DNA of 64,000 nucleotides from Tetranychus cinnabarinus (taxonomy: Eukaryota > Arthropoda > Arachnida > Trombidiformes > Tetranychidae): the NCBI GenBank assembly GCA_022266195.1, contig WHVY01000001.1:18104001-18168000 (forward strand). The letters run 5' to 3'. Numbering within the stretch: position 1 is the stretch's first letter; every line of letters begins with the position of its first letter. The notes beneath the pieces were generated by a model. The model was not told where the DNA came from. It saw only the letters and a program-made list of their open reading frames with translations, and searched no databases. Shown here in pieces: positions 41,551 through 55,510 of this stretch. The translations under genes were made by a program, and so were the position numbers.

Positions 41551-41589
41551 AAAAAACAAAAAATTTACCCTATCCTTCCGCATTTTATA
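41550..41589 (-). promoter_or_regulatory. TATA box of the right-end leftward transcript
   Basis: TATAAAATG reads leftward from 41589, then a T-rich tract and TCAG near 41552-41549. The spacing is longer than for the other promoters and no TCAT initiator is present at +33. It lies about 350 bp inside the right terminal repeat. Confidence 0.4.
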
Positions 41590-41910
41590 CTTTTCTTTGG
41601 CACTAAAATTTCCATAAATTAATTGATTTAAGTTATTTTTGGTTATGATTGATTGAACTAGGATACCAGGATGTATAAATATGTATGCAAATCCTTAAAT
41701 AATAAATATAAATAAAATAAGCTTTAAAGGGTTAAAAAGACACAATTGTGTCAAAAACGTGGATAGAGATCCAATGTCAATCAAATTCAACAGGTCAAAA
41801 GTTGGAATTAAATTATTAATATTCATACAGTTGTTTTGATGCATATTCAATGATTACTTCCTTTGCAATGATCGATAATCAATCAGAGATCAATAATTGA
41901 CAAGCTGAAT

Positions 41911-41942
41911 AATGGGGTATCTTGTGTATCTTTATTACTACT
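41911..41942 (-). repeat. Right terminal inverted repeat
   Basis: Exact reverse complement of the left 32 bases, ending ...TATTACTACT at 41942. Confidence 0.95.
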
Positions 41943-41948
41943 AGGGCA
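41943..41948 (+). repeat. Target-site duplication, right copy
   Basis: AGGGCA follows the right repeat and matches the left flank (five bases certain; the sixth depends on where the repeat is said to start). Confidence 0.75.
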
Positions 41949-44900
41949 ACATATCTGTAAACTTGAAAGAGGCCAACATTGTGGGTGAAATTTTGAGCAA
42001 TGAAAAGATTATTGAAAAAAAGCAATCGATTATTTTCCCTCACCTTTTTACTTGGTAGCCAATTGAATGTGTATGTGCTTTGAATAACTGTAGCTTCAAT
42101 TTAGCTTGAGCTCTTTATAAAGAGTCGACTGTGTGCTCACCCAGCATAAAGACTTTGACTCGTGTAAATAATGATTGGGCGTCCAATAAATTAAACTTCC
42201 GTTTGGCTTGATTATTGTTGGTAAATTGATTTAATGTAACATTGTAAATTGCAGCTCGACAAAAAACGCACATCGTGCCATTTAATGTTCAACTTTTTGC
42301 TTCTGCACATTCGATCATTATACAATTCAAACAGTTTTTTTTCTATCACTTTCTCGTTCCAAGACAGTGACATAGGTGACATTGAAAGTGAACATTTAAA
42401 TGAATCGATTCTCCTTGACTATTGAACCAGAACCATGATGACCAAATCATTCATTGTCATCATTTTCATTCATCGTCCTCTGCTTTTTATTTGCAAAGCA
42501 CACACTCATTTCAATAGCTTTTGTTGAACATTTGCTCGAAAAAGGTTCATCACTTGAATGCCAAGTTTTTGCCATTTGAATGTTGAGATTAACAAGAAAA
42601 TTTTGATTAATGATTTTGGAAAAGTAAATTCAAAATTGCAACAGTTTCTTGATTAATGAAAATTCATGAAAATTGAATTTTACTCTTTTTCGGAAACAAC
42701 ATTTTCTCATTTCAAAATTGACCAAGTTTGATTAAACAGTTTTTAAATGATCAACTAAATGTTATGATTAATGACATTGAAAGGAAGAGGCTTTGAATTT
42801 TTAAACAAACACAAATGATTCAATGTTTGAGTTAATCAGAAACTTGTAATGATTACAATTATTTATTTGGTTTTCAACATTTTTTTAGTGTCTCTTTGCA
42901 GGCGCATTTTAATGTCATTTAAATGTGAAATTGAGTTTTTTTCGAGAAAAAAGTTTGACATTAAAGTCAGTTGTAACAATTTAATCAATTCAACAACATG
43001 GACAGAATGTGTTTGTTCAATGTAAATAATGGTATTATTAGCAATAACAAAGGCTACTATTGTCACTTGGATCATACGGATCATTGAGTTTAACTGTTTT
43101 TATTATTGTTAATATTATTGCAAACAATCATGATATGCACAGGAATATTGGACACGATTGGTTGAAGGAGAGAAGCGGACAAAATGATCAATAGGAATGT
43201 TGTTTTGTTCAATGTAAAAGTGTTGGATTACAATGATTTACACTGAAAATGGCTTTACTGTAAAAAGTCTAAGAATAACATTTTTCATCAATCGAGCAAT
43301 TAACAGTCAAAATTTACGACTTGCGGGATGAAAGCTGGGCAACAGTGTTTCAATTGACTGGAGAGAAAGAGTAGAATGTTTTGTATTTAGAATTGACATT
43401 TTCCAACATTCTTTCATTGGGAATGTTTCCTCTTCTCCTCTGCTGTTGCAGATTTATAACGAGCATTTCATTAGACTTTCATTGAAAGTTGACTTTAAAG
43501 TTTGCATTTTGATTTGAATAAGTAAACCAAACAGATTTGTCTTTAATGTTGGATGTAAAAAAATGTTTATTTTTTAAGTATCTGGCTTATGATGGTGATG
43601 TTAATGATGATTCCGATGATAATGGCAGAGAGAATGATGGGTAAAAAGAAAAGGAAATTTAATCGCAATGCTGTGACTCATTTTTAAATGTGATTTGCAT
43701 TTAAATCGTGAACTTATTCAAAGTGTGAAGTGTCAATGAATGTTGTAAAGTTTGCTTATCAAAGTTGCAATTGTTCAAGAACAAAAATGACACTATGAAT
43801 ATAATTAAAAAGTGGAGTTGAAAATTGATCAAATAATTTTTGAATCAAAGTTACTTGTAAGCTATAATTGCACGACTCATTTTGCCTAAAGTTTTCTCGT
43901 TTCGTAAATCTCTTTACACAAAATTTTTATTTTCATTTCTCTCATTTTTGTTGTATTTTTAGAGCTGAACAAATTTCAGCAATTATATAAATTACTGATC
44001 GACAAAATTTGATAGAAAATACGATTTTTACAAACAAATTATCAATTATCCACTTTTATTTCTTTTCGCCCTCTTTCTGAATATTCTTGAAACAGCTGAA
44101 TAGAAAGACATTAAAAAGGTTGAAATAACAATATATCCAATATACACCGAATATCGCAAGAAATTGTTGAGCTTGATCCTATCAAAGGCAATTTAATAGG
44201 CAATAATAACAAATAACAATAATCGTTGGTCCAACAAGAGTAAAAAAATAAAAATTGACATTAAATGGCTTTTCGGGACAAAATATTGGCATAAACAATA
44301 TCATGAGTATGAGTATATTCATTTATTAGCAGAGAGAAAAAGAGTGAAGAAAAATTCTGATCATCATCATCATCATCATGTTCACCTACAAAATTGAACC
44401 ATTGAATGGAGATAAAACTGAGCCCATGATAAGTGAACTAAGAATTATTGCATCTTGATTTTTTTCGATCACAAAAGATGCTTTATTTTTTCCAATAGAT
44501 GAAAACAGAAAATACAATTTCTCATTTGTTATCCCAGCAAAGGAAAACTATTTCTAGTTCTGTTATGATAACTTCTCGAGTGAACCCATTATCGTTAAAC
44601 TGTTAATCTTATCGTAATATAATATTATCTTAAAATGAGACGAAAAAAAAAGAAGTAACAAGGCAGAAAGAAAAGAGAGAAACAATGAAAGAGTTATTGT
44701 TTTTTCTTCTTTTCTCAGGTTCAGAATTAACCTTCTTAATAGTTGATTTTTTTCACCTCATAAACCGTTTCAATTGACTGACTTGTGATTATTTCTTGTG
44801 AACTTCAACACTCGACGAAATTGTTATAAGATTTGGAAAGCCATGAAATTGATTCAATTGGATTGTTCACATTTGTGGAAAATGAGTCGAATGTTGAAAT

Positions 44901-47900
44901 GGAAAAATGAAAAATTCTCATTTCAATATTGTGCATATCGATCATGAAAGGATTTCAATTATCTACAAGTTTTGTTGAACCTCAACCAGGGAGTGAAAAG
45001 ATGGGATTTTAATAATTTTTCAATGAATATCATGTTATCTCTTTGAATAGTCATGTTCATAGAGTGGAAAAAATTAACTAACTTTTAAACTCTTTTCATT
45101 CCATTCAAGTTCAATTTTCTCTTGCTGTTACCAGATTATCGTTTAAACATGCAATTGAATATGATATTTTTGGAATTGAACAAAAGCTAAATTGGTTTGG
45201 GTGAGATAAAGAATGGAAAATGTTTTGCTTTGGAAAAGAGAACAAAAAAAAAGAAATCAAATGGATGAAATGGTTATTACATGTTAGACTTTACCTTTTC
45301 AATTGTTATCATTATCTGAATGAAGGAATGGAAATAATATCATAAATCTCTGTTAAATGTGATAATAAACATTTCATTTTTTATCAACAAAACGAGAATG
45401 AGAATAGAATGCTAGACTTTACAGGGAGTTTTTCTTGCTTTACTTTCCATTGTGATGAACAGTCTAACATGCATTATATGGCAAGTTAATAAGGATAATG
45501 AAAACCAACAGAAGAAGGAAAAAAAATCTCTTTTTCTGTGTAGCACTGATAATAATCATTTAACCTGTTTGCATAAGTATGCATCATTGAGGTTAACTAA
45601 ATAATAAATTGTATTGGCAGTAATAAAAATAGTAAAGAGATTTAAAGGTAAAAATATGGCAAGAAAATGAGAAATATTATTCTTGGAGGCTCACTGGGAG
45701 GGTAAATTATCATCTTGAATTGATAAAGGTTTAATGGGTAAATATGTTTCCAAGGATATTGTATAATGAGTAGCAAGTGATTTAATGACAATTGCACTGA
45801 AACACAAGTGAGTGCAACTTGATGCAACAACTTTCTTGTCTCGAGGTTGAACAAGGTTGTACAAGGCAAAATATGTCAGGGAATCAACCAAACCCAAGCA
45901 GGGAGGCAAGCTAAAAAACTCCTGTAGGAAACAGCAAAAAAAGCTTCACCCAACATGATGGTAATTTGAGTTAAGATGAAAAAAAGTCGATCACATTCTG
46001 AGTAGAGTTATCAAGTACATAATTTTTTTTCGGATAATCTGTTCATGAACTGGGATTGTTTTGTGTCAAGAACAGGGAGTTTTTTTTCTCGTCCTTGGTT
46101 GTGAGGAGTGAAATTGTTGAATAAAACTGCTTCTTGTTTTTCAGTGCAACTGATGAAGGGAGGAGAATGCTGATGATGAGCAGCTACAACTTAATGAGAT
46201 GCCCAATTAATGATCTAACAACAACACTATTGATAAGTCTAATCACGAACAATGGAAATTTTTGTTTTTCTCTCTCTTTTCGCTCACAAAATTAAAGTTG
46301 CAAGAATTTTGTTCAAGACAAAATGTTGCTGGGAGTGAAAAATATCATCATCATTATTACATGTTATTAAATGCAATTGTTATTTGTTTTCATTTCTTGA
46401 GCCTTTTTAATCGTTTTTACCATCGGACAGTTTTTTCATGTGCAATTATACTCCTGAACATGCCTCTAAACCAGAATGCTAAGCATTCGTTTGGAAGGTG
46501 CAGTTAAGTGGATAATTTCAATAAGATTGATAAATGTTGTTTGAAAGTAATTTGACTCGATATTATTGCATTATCTGGTGCCAAATGAAATGTATTTATT
46601 CCATTTGAATTGGAATAATAAGTTGAAGATAATTATAACTGATATCTACAAGATAATGAGAATTTGCACGAAATTTTGTGAACAATTCTCAGTTGAAATG
46701 GTTTAGAAATTTATTTGCATTTTCTTGTCTCGGAAAACCTTTAATTACGCTAAATGATGCGATAAATTGTTGAATAAATTGGTTAAACAGTTTACTCTTT
46801 TTTTTGCTTCAACATTGGACTCTTTTATATTCAACACATTATAATATTACAAGAATGTGCAAGATAAGGTTTGGAATGCTGAATTTATATTTATATTTAT
46901 TCATTCTAATAGGTTTAATTTAACGTTAAGATGCGATAATGTTGCGTTAAAATTACCTCAAAAATGAGAAACACTTTTTTATCTTTTCTTGCCTTACCTT
47001 TTAACAGGCAAATGATTCAAGATAATATAGTTAACCTTTTTTTCTGGCTGGTAATAATATCAGTTTACCCAATCAACTCAACGAACCAAGCTTAAGGTGA
47101 ACAATTTTTTTGCTACTCTCAATGTTAATCTTTGTTCACTCTTATCATTTAGTCCGATTACCAGGTTGAAATGTTCAGAAAAGTCTGATAAATCTTTGAC
47201 TCTCTTGCAACTCCACTTGTGATTATTTTATCTCCCAACTGATTTATTAAGCCTTCTTGCCAACTCCCAAGTAATTACACTTTTGAAACGCTTTCCAATT
47301 CATACAGATAATTTAGTTCATTTTACTTTCATTTCAATTGATCTGGCAATTGGTGCAAATCAATTTTCCATTCAACCATTGATAATGTCATTTTAATTCT
47401 CGAGTCACTCGCGCATTTGCATCTTAATCGATTGATTAATCGTAGTTAACACTCATTAAATGGCATCAAGTCAAATGTGAAAAGTCAAATTTCACTCTCA
47501 TTAAGATTACTTGATCAAGTCAAATGCAGCAAAAAAGTCGATTCCAAGATTTTTTCAAATCTCACAAAACTTCTCTCAAATCAATAGAACTGGAAAAGAT
47601 TCAGAACAAGACTAATCGATTGAAAAATTTCCAGTTTCATTAGTTGAAGCTTTTCCATTGAAGAATCATTTTAAATGAACTTTTATCGAATTGACCAACG
47701 CCATCTATTAGTATTCATTTTTACTTTAATTTATTCAAACAATTATTCCATCAACAGAAATAACTTCAAAAATGGTTTTTTCTGTCAACATTGAGTGACC
47801 AAAATTTTCTAATTGAACGAAAAATTGGTCATTTCATTTTCCAACCTTCTAATTGATACAATCTAAATTATCGTTAAACCATGTTTTATCGACTGTTGAA

Positions 47901-50900
47901 CAATTTTGACCACTTTAATAGCATTTCTTTTCAAGCTCACCATCAGATGAACATTACTTTAAAATGAAGCTTTAGCCTTCCCTTGACCTTATCACGGTTT
48001 ATTAATGCATAAATATCATCATTACCTTTATGACTGTTTTACAATATACTTTTTGTCTCGCTCTCTTCATCGTTTACCTTCCATGAATAATCATGAAACA
48101 TTATTGAATGTTGGAGTGTAAAAAAAGAGAGAAACTAAAATAGTTTCCTAAACACTTTGATGCTATTAGCTTGGCAGATTTCAATCTATTAACATTAAAT
48201 GTATGCAAAGAATAATAATGAGACAAACATTAATATTTACTCTTTAATCATTAAACCCGAGATTGGACAATTGGTTCATTGATGAAGTCATTTGAAAATT
48301 TCAACGCTTTTTCAATTATGAAGCTTCCATCTTTTTTTTCATCTCAATTAAGGCAAATTAATATCTTTGAATATTTTTCAATTAATCAAATGAGATTTTA
48401 CTTTATTTTAATTTGTCAAAACAAAAGACTGAACAAGTTTTGCAATTAAATTGAATTTAATCTCTTTTCGTTTCATGTTTAGCTTTTTGTCCAGCAAAAG
48501 TTTCATCTTTGGATTAAATGATAATTATGTTTGGTTGGTTTTAGTGGATAAGTTGATTAGTTGGTGCAAGAAAGTTAAACTACTTTCAAAGTAAATGTCC
48601 GAACAGGCAAAAGGATTTGACTGGTTAATTTAACAAAATTATTGAACCAAATTAAATTGCAAAAGACTGGAATTATTGCATTCAATGATTCCAATGAAAG
48701 GTAATGTTCATCTGATTGGAATAGTTATGAAAGTAAAGCTCTTGGATAATTCATTTTCTTGTTTTTCTTGCAAAAGGATTCAATGTTTTTCGAGTCAATT
48801 TCAATTTAAAAGATGATTTTCGTGTTCTTTTGTTTTTCTTGTAAAATGAATAATTCAAAAAGTTTCATCTAACTGAGCCTCAGGGAAAGAAATTTCAAAC
48901 TGAAACTTTTCTCCATTACGACATTACGAAGCTGAAAAATGGAAGATCAAAATCAATCTATTGAGACAATCAAAAAGTCAAAATAGGTTTCATGTTAATT
49001 GCTACCGAAAAGTGTGAATGAAGAATATGAATATAGAAAGTGAAATGCAAACGAATCCGTTAGTTTCTTGAAATTGAAAAATTCTTTGACCATTTTTGCA
49101 TCTGAAGAAATCGAGCAAATTTCAATTTCAGGAAAATGAATCTACAGTAAGATCATGAAGAATAGTCTCAATCAGTCCAAGAATATTGCAATTTCTTGTA
49201 TTAGTAAATGTTTTAAAATGTGATTCTTCAATCGCATACGATGCATATCTGTAGAAACGATAATCTTGTTTATGAATGATTTACAATTCACCAAGACTGA
49301 AAGAATCCAAACTGTATTGAGCTTGTAAAAAGTTGCATTTATATTCAAATAAATGCACAAAGCTTGAAGAATGATGTCAAGATTGACGAGAATTGAGCTG
49401 ATTCATTGACCCATTGAGTGTAACTTTTCCCTTGAACTTACTTTTAGTCTCATCTGAAAGAGTGGTTGAAATGAGCCAGTTGAAATTATGGACAAATTGT
49501 GAGAATTTGAAAAATTGATAAACTCTGTTAGACTTGAAATTGTTCAAGTTAATCATATTTACACTGACACGTAACATTTAGCGGTGATTAACATTTATCT
49601 CTTTCTCCCCAAAGACACGCAATGATTACCATGGAAATGATGCTAATGAAAGTAACCATTTCTGTTTGAGCTCATCAGTGTTGTTAAAATTATCGCATCC
49701 ACTCAATTAAAATGCTCATAATGATATGCAACTAATTTTCTTTCAACATCACATTCATAGCATTTACATGTTGCTTATTAAATATCTTTTACTTTTATAC
49801 ATCTTTATGACCACCTTTTATCCATAATTAACCTGAAAATTCATTGAAACTTTTGATCCATCATTAAAGCATTATTTACATTGAAAGCAATTAATTTAAC
49901 CTCTAAAGATAAAAAACATTTCTGTGAAGCAGAAAAGCACGAATTGTTGAGCAACAAAACACTCTTGGAACCAGTGTGTTCATCATGACATTGAAAATGA
50001 TGACAATTTTTCATGTAACACTATTCTTTTCATGATTAATCTGTTCAAAACTTTCAAGTGCAACCTTATATTGCAAGTTGAGACAAAATGATTCCTTCGA
50101 TGAACAACACTCGACAAAAAATCGAATTGCCATTAATTTATTTACTCCAATTTATTTCATCATTGATCAACTTTTCATTTTTCTTGGACTTTTTTCTCTC
50201 TCTCTCTTCAGTCTTAATGGAACCAATTTGAGTTTATCAATAATTGAAATGTGATATTGAATGGTTAGTCTAATGATAAGTAATGCTATTGATGTATCAT
50301 TTGGTATTGACATTTATTCATTCATCTTTACAGACCTTTATAAGATGTTGCATTGAAAGTGCAAAAAGTAACATTCATTTGCAATCAATTGGTTACTTTC
50401 CATTGAAACTGAGAGTCACTTGAAATTGTTGGCAGGGAAGGAGGTAAAAAGGAATGAAATTAACTGAATCAAAATGAGGAGACAAAATTGTATTAACTAT
50501 TGGCAGCAACAACAAAATGTTGAAACATGAGTAAAGCTAGTTAGCGAGCAAAATATGTCATATAAAATAGGGAAAAGATAAAATGTCTAAAAAAGCAACT
50601 CCAATATATAGTCAATTGTATATACATGTAGCCAAAGTGAACAGGGAATTATTATCATTATTAGTTTGAAGAATCACATTTTACCTTAAAACTATCAAGG
50701 GAATCACAGAGGCTGACTTGTGTATTAAAAGTATCCTCGGCCTGTACTGCAAGTCAAGTTGACTTGTAAAACTAGGGAGTGAAGCAATTCATCTTCAAAT
50801 GTAAAGTAAATTGGTTTATCCCATGAATGGCCTTTAATCATAATAATCATCATGATAATAATCAGCAAAGGCCAACAGTGAGACACACTGACAGAGAATG

Positions 50901-53460
50901 ACATTAGTTAGAGTAATTGATAAAAACAAGAGTGAACGTAAAGATGAGAGTGAAAAAAGATCAAAATAACAGTTTTATTTTTTTCGATTCAACAAGAACA
51001 ATATTATCACAATAATGATATCAAAATAACGATTCACTCCCTGTTTTCACTCCCAGAATAACTCCCAGCATTACTCCCTGTGTAACTCCTCAGCTTTCAC
51101 CCCCCGATAACCTGTGTTATTGTTACTTTTGTTGAGTTATTTTTTCATCTTGTTCATCTTTGACTGATGCTGATATTGCATTAATTTCAAATCGAACCAG
51201 AAGCTGAAACTCTTTGGATTCCCTGGTGATATTTGTGTTATACTATTGACTATTTTCCCTCCCATTGTTTGATATTATCAATGAAGATTGATAATGAGGA
51301 ACGTGGTTCACATTAAGTTACTTTTTTCCAGTTGAATATTGGATTCATCTTTGGTGAAAATAAATTTTCTTTTTTACTTTTTTTCTTCTTCTTTTTCCTT
51401 TTGCTACTCTTGGAAGGAAGGAAAGTAATACAAAAAAACAGAATGTTGATCGATTTACGTCTGATCTTTTATCGGGTAATATGATGATGATAATGATGTT
51501 GAGTAGCAAATTTTTCTGACTCGCTCATGATGATGAACAGTGTTGAGTGAGGAGATAAAGAGGAAAGGAAAGAATAGGAAATTCGAATTCACAGTGGATT
51601 AATTTAACAAGTCATCCAATGTCACCAGCATTCACAATTAGAATGCTTTTTACCTTTGCTTTTGTTTGTGCTGTCCATGAGATAACATAATCATACCAAT
51701 GATGATGATATGAAAGGATAATGAACTGATTTTTATTGAATCATGTTTACCTTTACTGTTTGAACCTTTTTTCCTTCTTCTTTCATTGTTAATTGTCTGT
51801 TTCCAACCAGATTCACTGTTACTCTCAGTCAACTAATTTACTTGATAACCTTTGCTTTGTTCAACTTTTAGCTTTCAACTAAATCAAATTAATCTTATTT
51901 CATTCAACATTCATTAACATTCCCGGAAAACATGTCATGGACAGGAGACGAGAGAGAAAGAAGAAGAAAAAATGATGAAAAAAAGAAAAGAAAATTTTCC
52001 ACTTCCGATTCTCTTTGCTATTCTTCAATGATGGCCAAATGATTGGATAAGCTCAACATGATTCATGGTGATTTGAAAAGAGAAACGAAATTGAATTTTC
52101 ATTTTCATAAAAGAAAAGTTTTGATTCAAATTTTGGTGAAATTTTCATTGATGGCTCAATTTGACCCAAAATTACTTTACCTTTTAACGCTATCTTGGCA
52201 AAGAAAAGCTAGTCTTTGAACTTCAAGCCTTTGCGGTCCATTACATGAAACCATAAAGATGAATCATGAGGGAATGAAATTTTACTTTTTTTTGTTTTCT
52301 TCAACTTTTTACACAAACTATTGTCTTTTTTGATGCTTTGATTCAGTGTTGTTCAAGTTAATATGAGTTCATTTAAGGCTCATTGAACTTGACTGAGGAG
52401 TGAAAGGAATGAGAATTATTAATGAGAAATGGTTCCGAGTTGGGATGATGAGGATGAAAATTTCGATGCGTGATGAGGATGAAATTGATGATAATGTGAA
52501 GTCAGTAAATGGATCTGATGAGACCTTGAAATGGATTGAGGATAAGAAAATGATGAAAATTAACTTTAACATTTTGTTATTCTTGATCTATTCTCGGCGT
52601 AATCATGGCACGAGCTGTTTCCATGATGAATAGTCATAATCTATTGAATTTCAACTCAACCATGATGAGATAATCTTTCAAATTAATCTCGGAAATTTCA
52701 GGAAATCTATTCTGAACCGATTGAAATTTAGCAATTCCTGTGCTTTATACCGTTAGAGATCTGAACAATGTTAAGAAACTCTTCTTTTTTAATTAGCATT
52801 TATTCATTCTGAATAAAACAACAATTTATCGAAATTCTGTTTTCACTTCTTCCAATCACATTTAATCACTTATCACCATCATTATCATCATCATTTGTCT
52901 ACATCATCATCATTCTTTTATTCAGTCTGCTTTTTATGTCACTTAAAATTCACAGTTTCAAGAGCTAAATTGTTCTGGATGAGATGGAAAAGTAAAGGGT
53001 TAAGAGGAAGGGATGCGAAAAAAGAAACAAAATAAACTCATTGAAGCTGTTTCTTTTGTTGTTGTTGACACGGAATTGCAAACATCTTAAAATAATGATA
53101 TCAAGTGAACAGTTTTTTCATTAACATCTTGAACGTAATCAAGTGACAAAAATGTTTCCCTTAACTGTAACTATTAATTAACCCAATTTGAATAATAAAT
53201 CCATCAGCAGGCAACAGCTCAATGGGAACGTACAGGGAAAAATGTTGCATTATATTAGTGAAAGGAGGGAAACTTGTTCATTTACAAGATACAAGTCAAA
53301 AAGATCCTTCCCAGTCGAATTATGTTGATAAAGAACTGAAAATGATCTGAAATATTATGATATATTTATTTCTATTTCAACAAGATTAACCAATGTAATA
53401 AAGCATTCAAAAATTACAAATTCATGAACATCAAAATAATTCATTTAGCTGCATTCAACA
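41949..53460. other. Non-coding host DNA
   Basis: AT-rich sequence with an (ATC)n run at about 44361-44381, a GAT run at about 51480-51497 and a cluster of CTCCC(A/T)G words at 51034-51095. No recognisable gene on either strand; the short frames are low-complexity. Confidence 0.55.
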
Positions 53461-53469
53461 AAACAAAAG

Positions 53470-55510
53470 TTCAGAGACTTGAAATATAGCCGAGTAAACC
53501 ATTCCTACAACTGAGGGCGCACATTTGCAAGCCATTTCGGGATAAAAATCGATCCAGGTATTCCATCGAAGTGAATGGCAGTTTATACTGAGATTTTCTG
53601 TACACCTGTTTGAAGTCATGCATCACAAACACCTTGTGCTACAACTGACTGGAACCATTAGCTTTAGCAAATTGCAGACCCATAAGTCTGAACTCTCAAG
53701 GTCATTGAAGGTCACTTATTATTTGACCTCTAAATGACATTTACATAAATTTTTCTGAAATGGAAAACATTTTCATAGCAGCTAATGTTAGTCACATGTT
53801 TATAGCTCTTTAACATCTGCTCATCCAACGCAGCTTAGACCTCTTACTAAATTTTATTTTATCGCTATTTTATATTTTAATACATATAAGAAACTCTGAA
53901 ATGGTGCTCTGGTGCTTTCTTAACAGAAAAAGTACTAAAATTAAATGTGATTTATATGTGACAAGTGCTATGAGTAAAATAAAAAATTTATCATTTTAAT
54001 TAACCTTCATCATCTACAAATCAGTATTCTATTGTTAGTTTTTAGTTTTACAATTTTTGTTAATTTCTTCATTTTCTTTGCATTTTCTCACAAGTCTTAC
54101 TGTTCTCTCCATTTCTCTGATAATTATGACGAGTTAATTCATAATCTTTACTAACTTTTCGAGCACTCGGCACCAACTAACAAAATTATCATTCTACAAA
54201 ATGGAATCGAGAGGATCGCCAGGAATTTCAATTATATACAGAAGCACCTTAATATTGTGAACAACGAATCTTATATTGTCGAGCATTCAGAGGAGCTTAA
54301 TACCATAACCATTAGACCAGCAGAGGAGGAGAACATACCAAATGGGTATTTGTCTATGAGCCTATGTTCCATGTTGGTAACTTCCATTGTTGTGAAGATA
54401 AGCGAATCTTCACAAAAAAGTATTCATTAACTAAAAAGTACATGAAAGCTCGTAGGTTTTTATCAATATGGGCTATCAACATGTGACAAACATCAATTCA
54501 GTTCAAAAAGTTTGAACTTTCAGAAAACGACATGGCAAGAGTAATTAGAGTAACTGAATGCCCTTGAATGTCCTTGAGACTCTGGATTTATGGTCTTTCA
54601 ATTTTAGAACCCTCTGATCAATTAAAAACAAGCTCGCGACTATGGTTCTCGTTTTACTGTTACAAACGACCGTCAAGGATAAAAAACGCCCAGTTTGAAC
54701 TTATGGTATTTCAATCGGAAGTTTGGGTTTCAAATCTGAGGTCTACAGCATGTACCGTCCGTAAATGCCTGGATGCAAATAGTCATCAAATGAAAAAGCA
54801 AGTGAGCGTTGCTTTCATAGTTCAACGTGCCAAAAACCTCTAAATGACATTTTAAGGTGCTTTTCTGAGAGTGCAAACTTGTTGCAAACGCAGATTGTCT
54901 CATGTGACATGTGTATTCAGTGTAAAAATAAACAATAATAAATAAATTGAACTTTGCATAATCACGCTTATCACTTTACAAACATGAGTAGGTCAATTAA
55001 TCTGAAAAAGTAGTAACTCTCAAAAACTGACCTGCGAATGTTTTTAAGAGGTCCAATAATTGCATGACCTTGAATTTTCTTGAAGCTTTAGATTTATGTT
55101 TCTTTATGAATTCGTCTTATTTAATATCATCAAGATCTTACTTCCTGTTATCTAGTTGTTAGCAAAAACGAGCGGCGAGTTAGAAAGATATCAGTAGTTG
55201 TGGTGAGATTCTTTTCCATAGAGTAAACTATTCAAAGTTCCGTATCTCAAAAACACAGATATAGAGCAACGTGGATATCATTATCAGAATTTAAAGTTTT
55301 ATGTTAAAATCCAGATCATCAAGAGATTTTTTGAATACACAGGTCATACAAATTTGGATCTGATACTCTACGCAGCACTGCATATGGCACATGATATTCT
55401 GAATCTTAGCCCAAAAATCGAACTTTAGGCCACCCACCTTTTTATCCTTCAAAATTAAGCTAAAATAGGTCAAAAATTTTCTATTTCCTCTTCTGAAATC
55501 AATCAAATTG
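53470..55510. repeat. Decayed repeat/transposon-like patch, unidentified
   Basis: Less AT-skewed than its neighbours, with internally repeated phrases: 'cctctaaatgacat' at about 53728 and 54837, and 'tgaccttgaa(t/g)...ttgag/aagctttagatttatg' near 54559 and 55068. Short frames here have no known domain. Probably an old mobile-element relic. Confidence 0.3.

Larger units (their letters stand above)
22521..41942. mobile_element. Maverick/Polinton (adintovirus-like) element, 19.4 kb
   Basis: Bounded by perfect 32-bp inverted repeats beginning AGTAGTAATA and flanked by AGGGC on both sides. Polintons typically make 6-bp duplications and start with AG. Contents match the family: protein-primed DNA polymerase B, integrase (C-terminal part only), packaging ATPase (N-terminal part), adenain-like protease, penton-like and hexon-like capsid proteins and a pVI/pX-like basic protein. 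Accessory genes are two IAPs, a TBP homologue, dUTPase, a PC4-like protein and several unknown genes. Two convergent transcription blocks meet near 29.1 kb. Most reading frames are open, so the insertion is not ancient, but the ATPase/integrase region is deleted and the polymerase has a frame break. Confidence 0.95.

Noticed and set aside
22521..41942. CRISPR-like array in the right-end repeats
   Set aside because: The repeats are diverged, lack uniform spacers and lie in a eukaryotic element.
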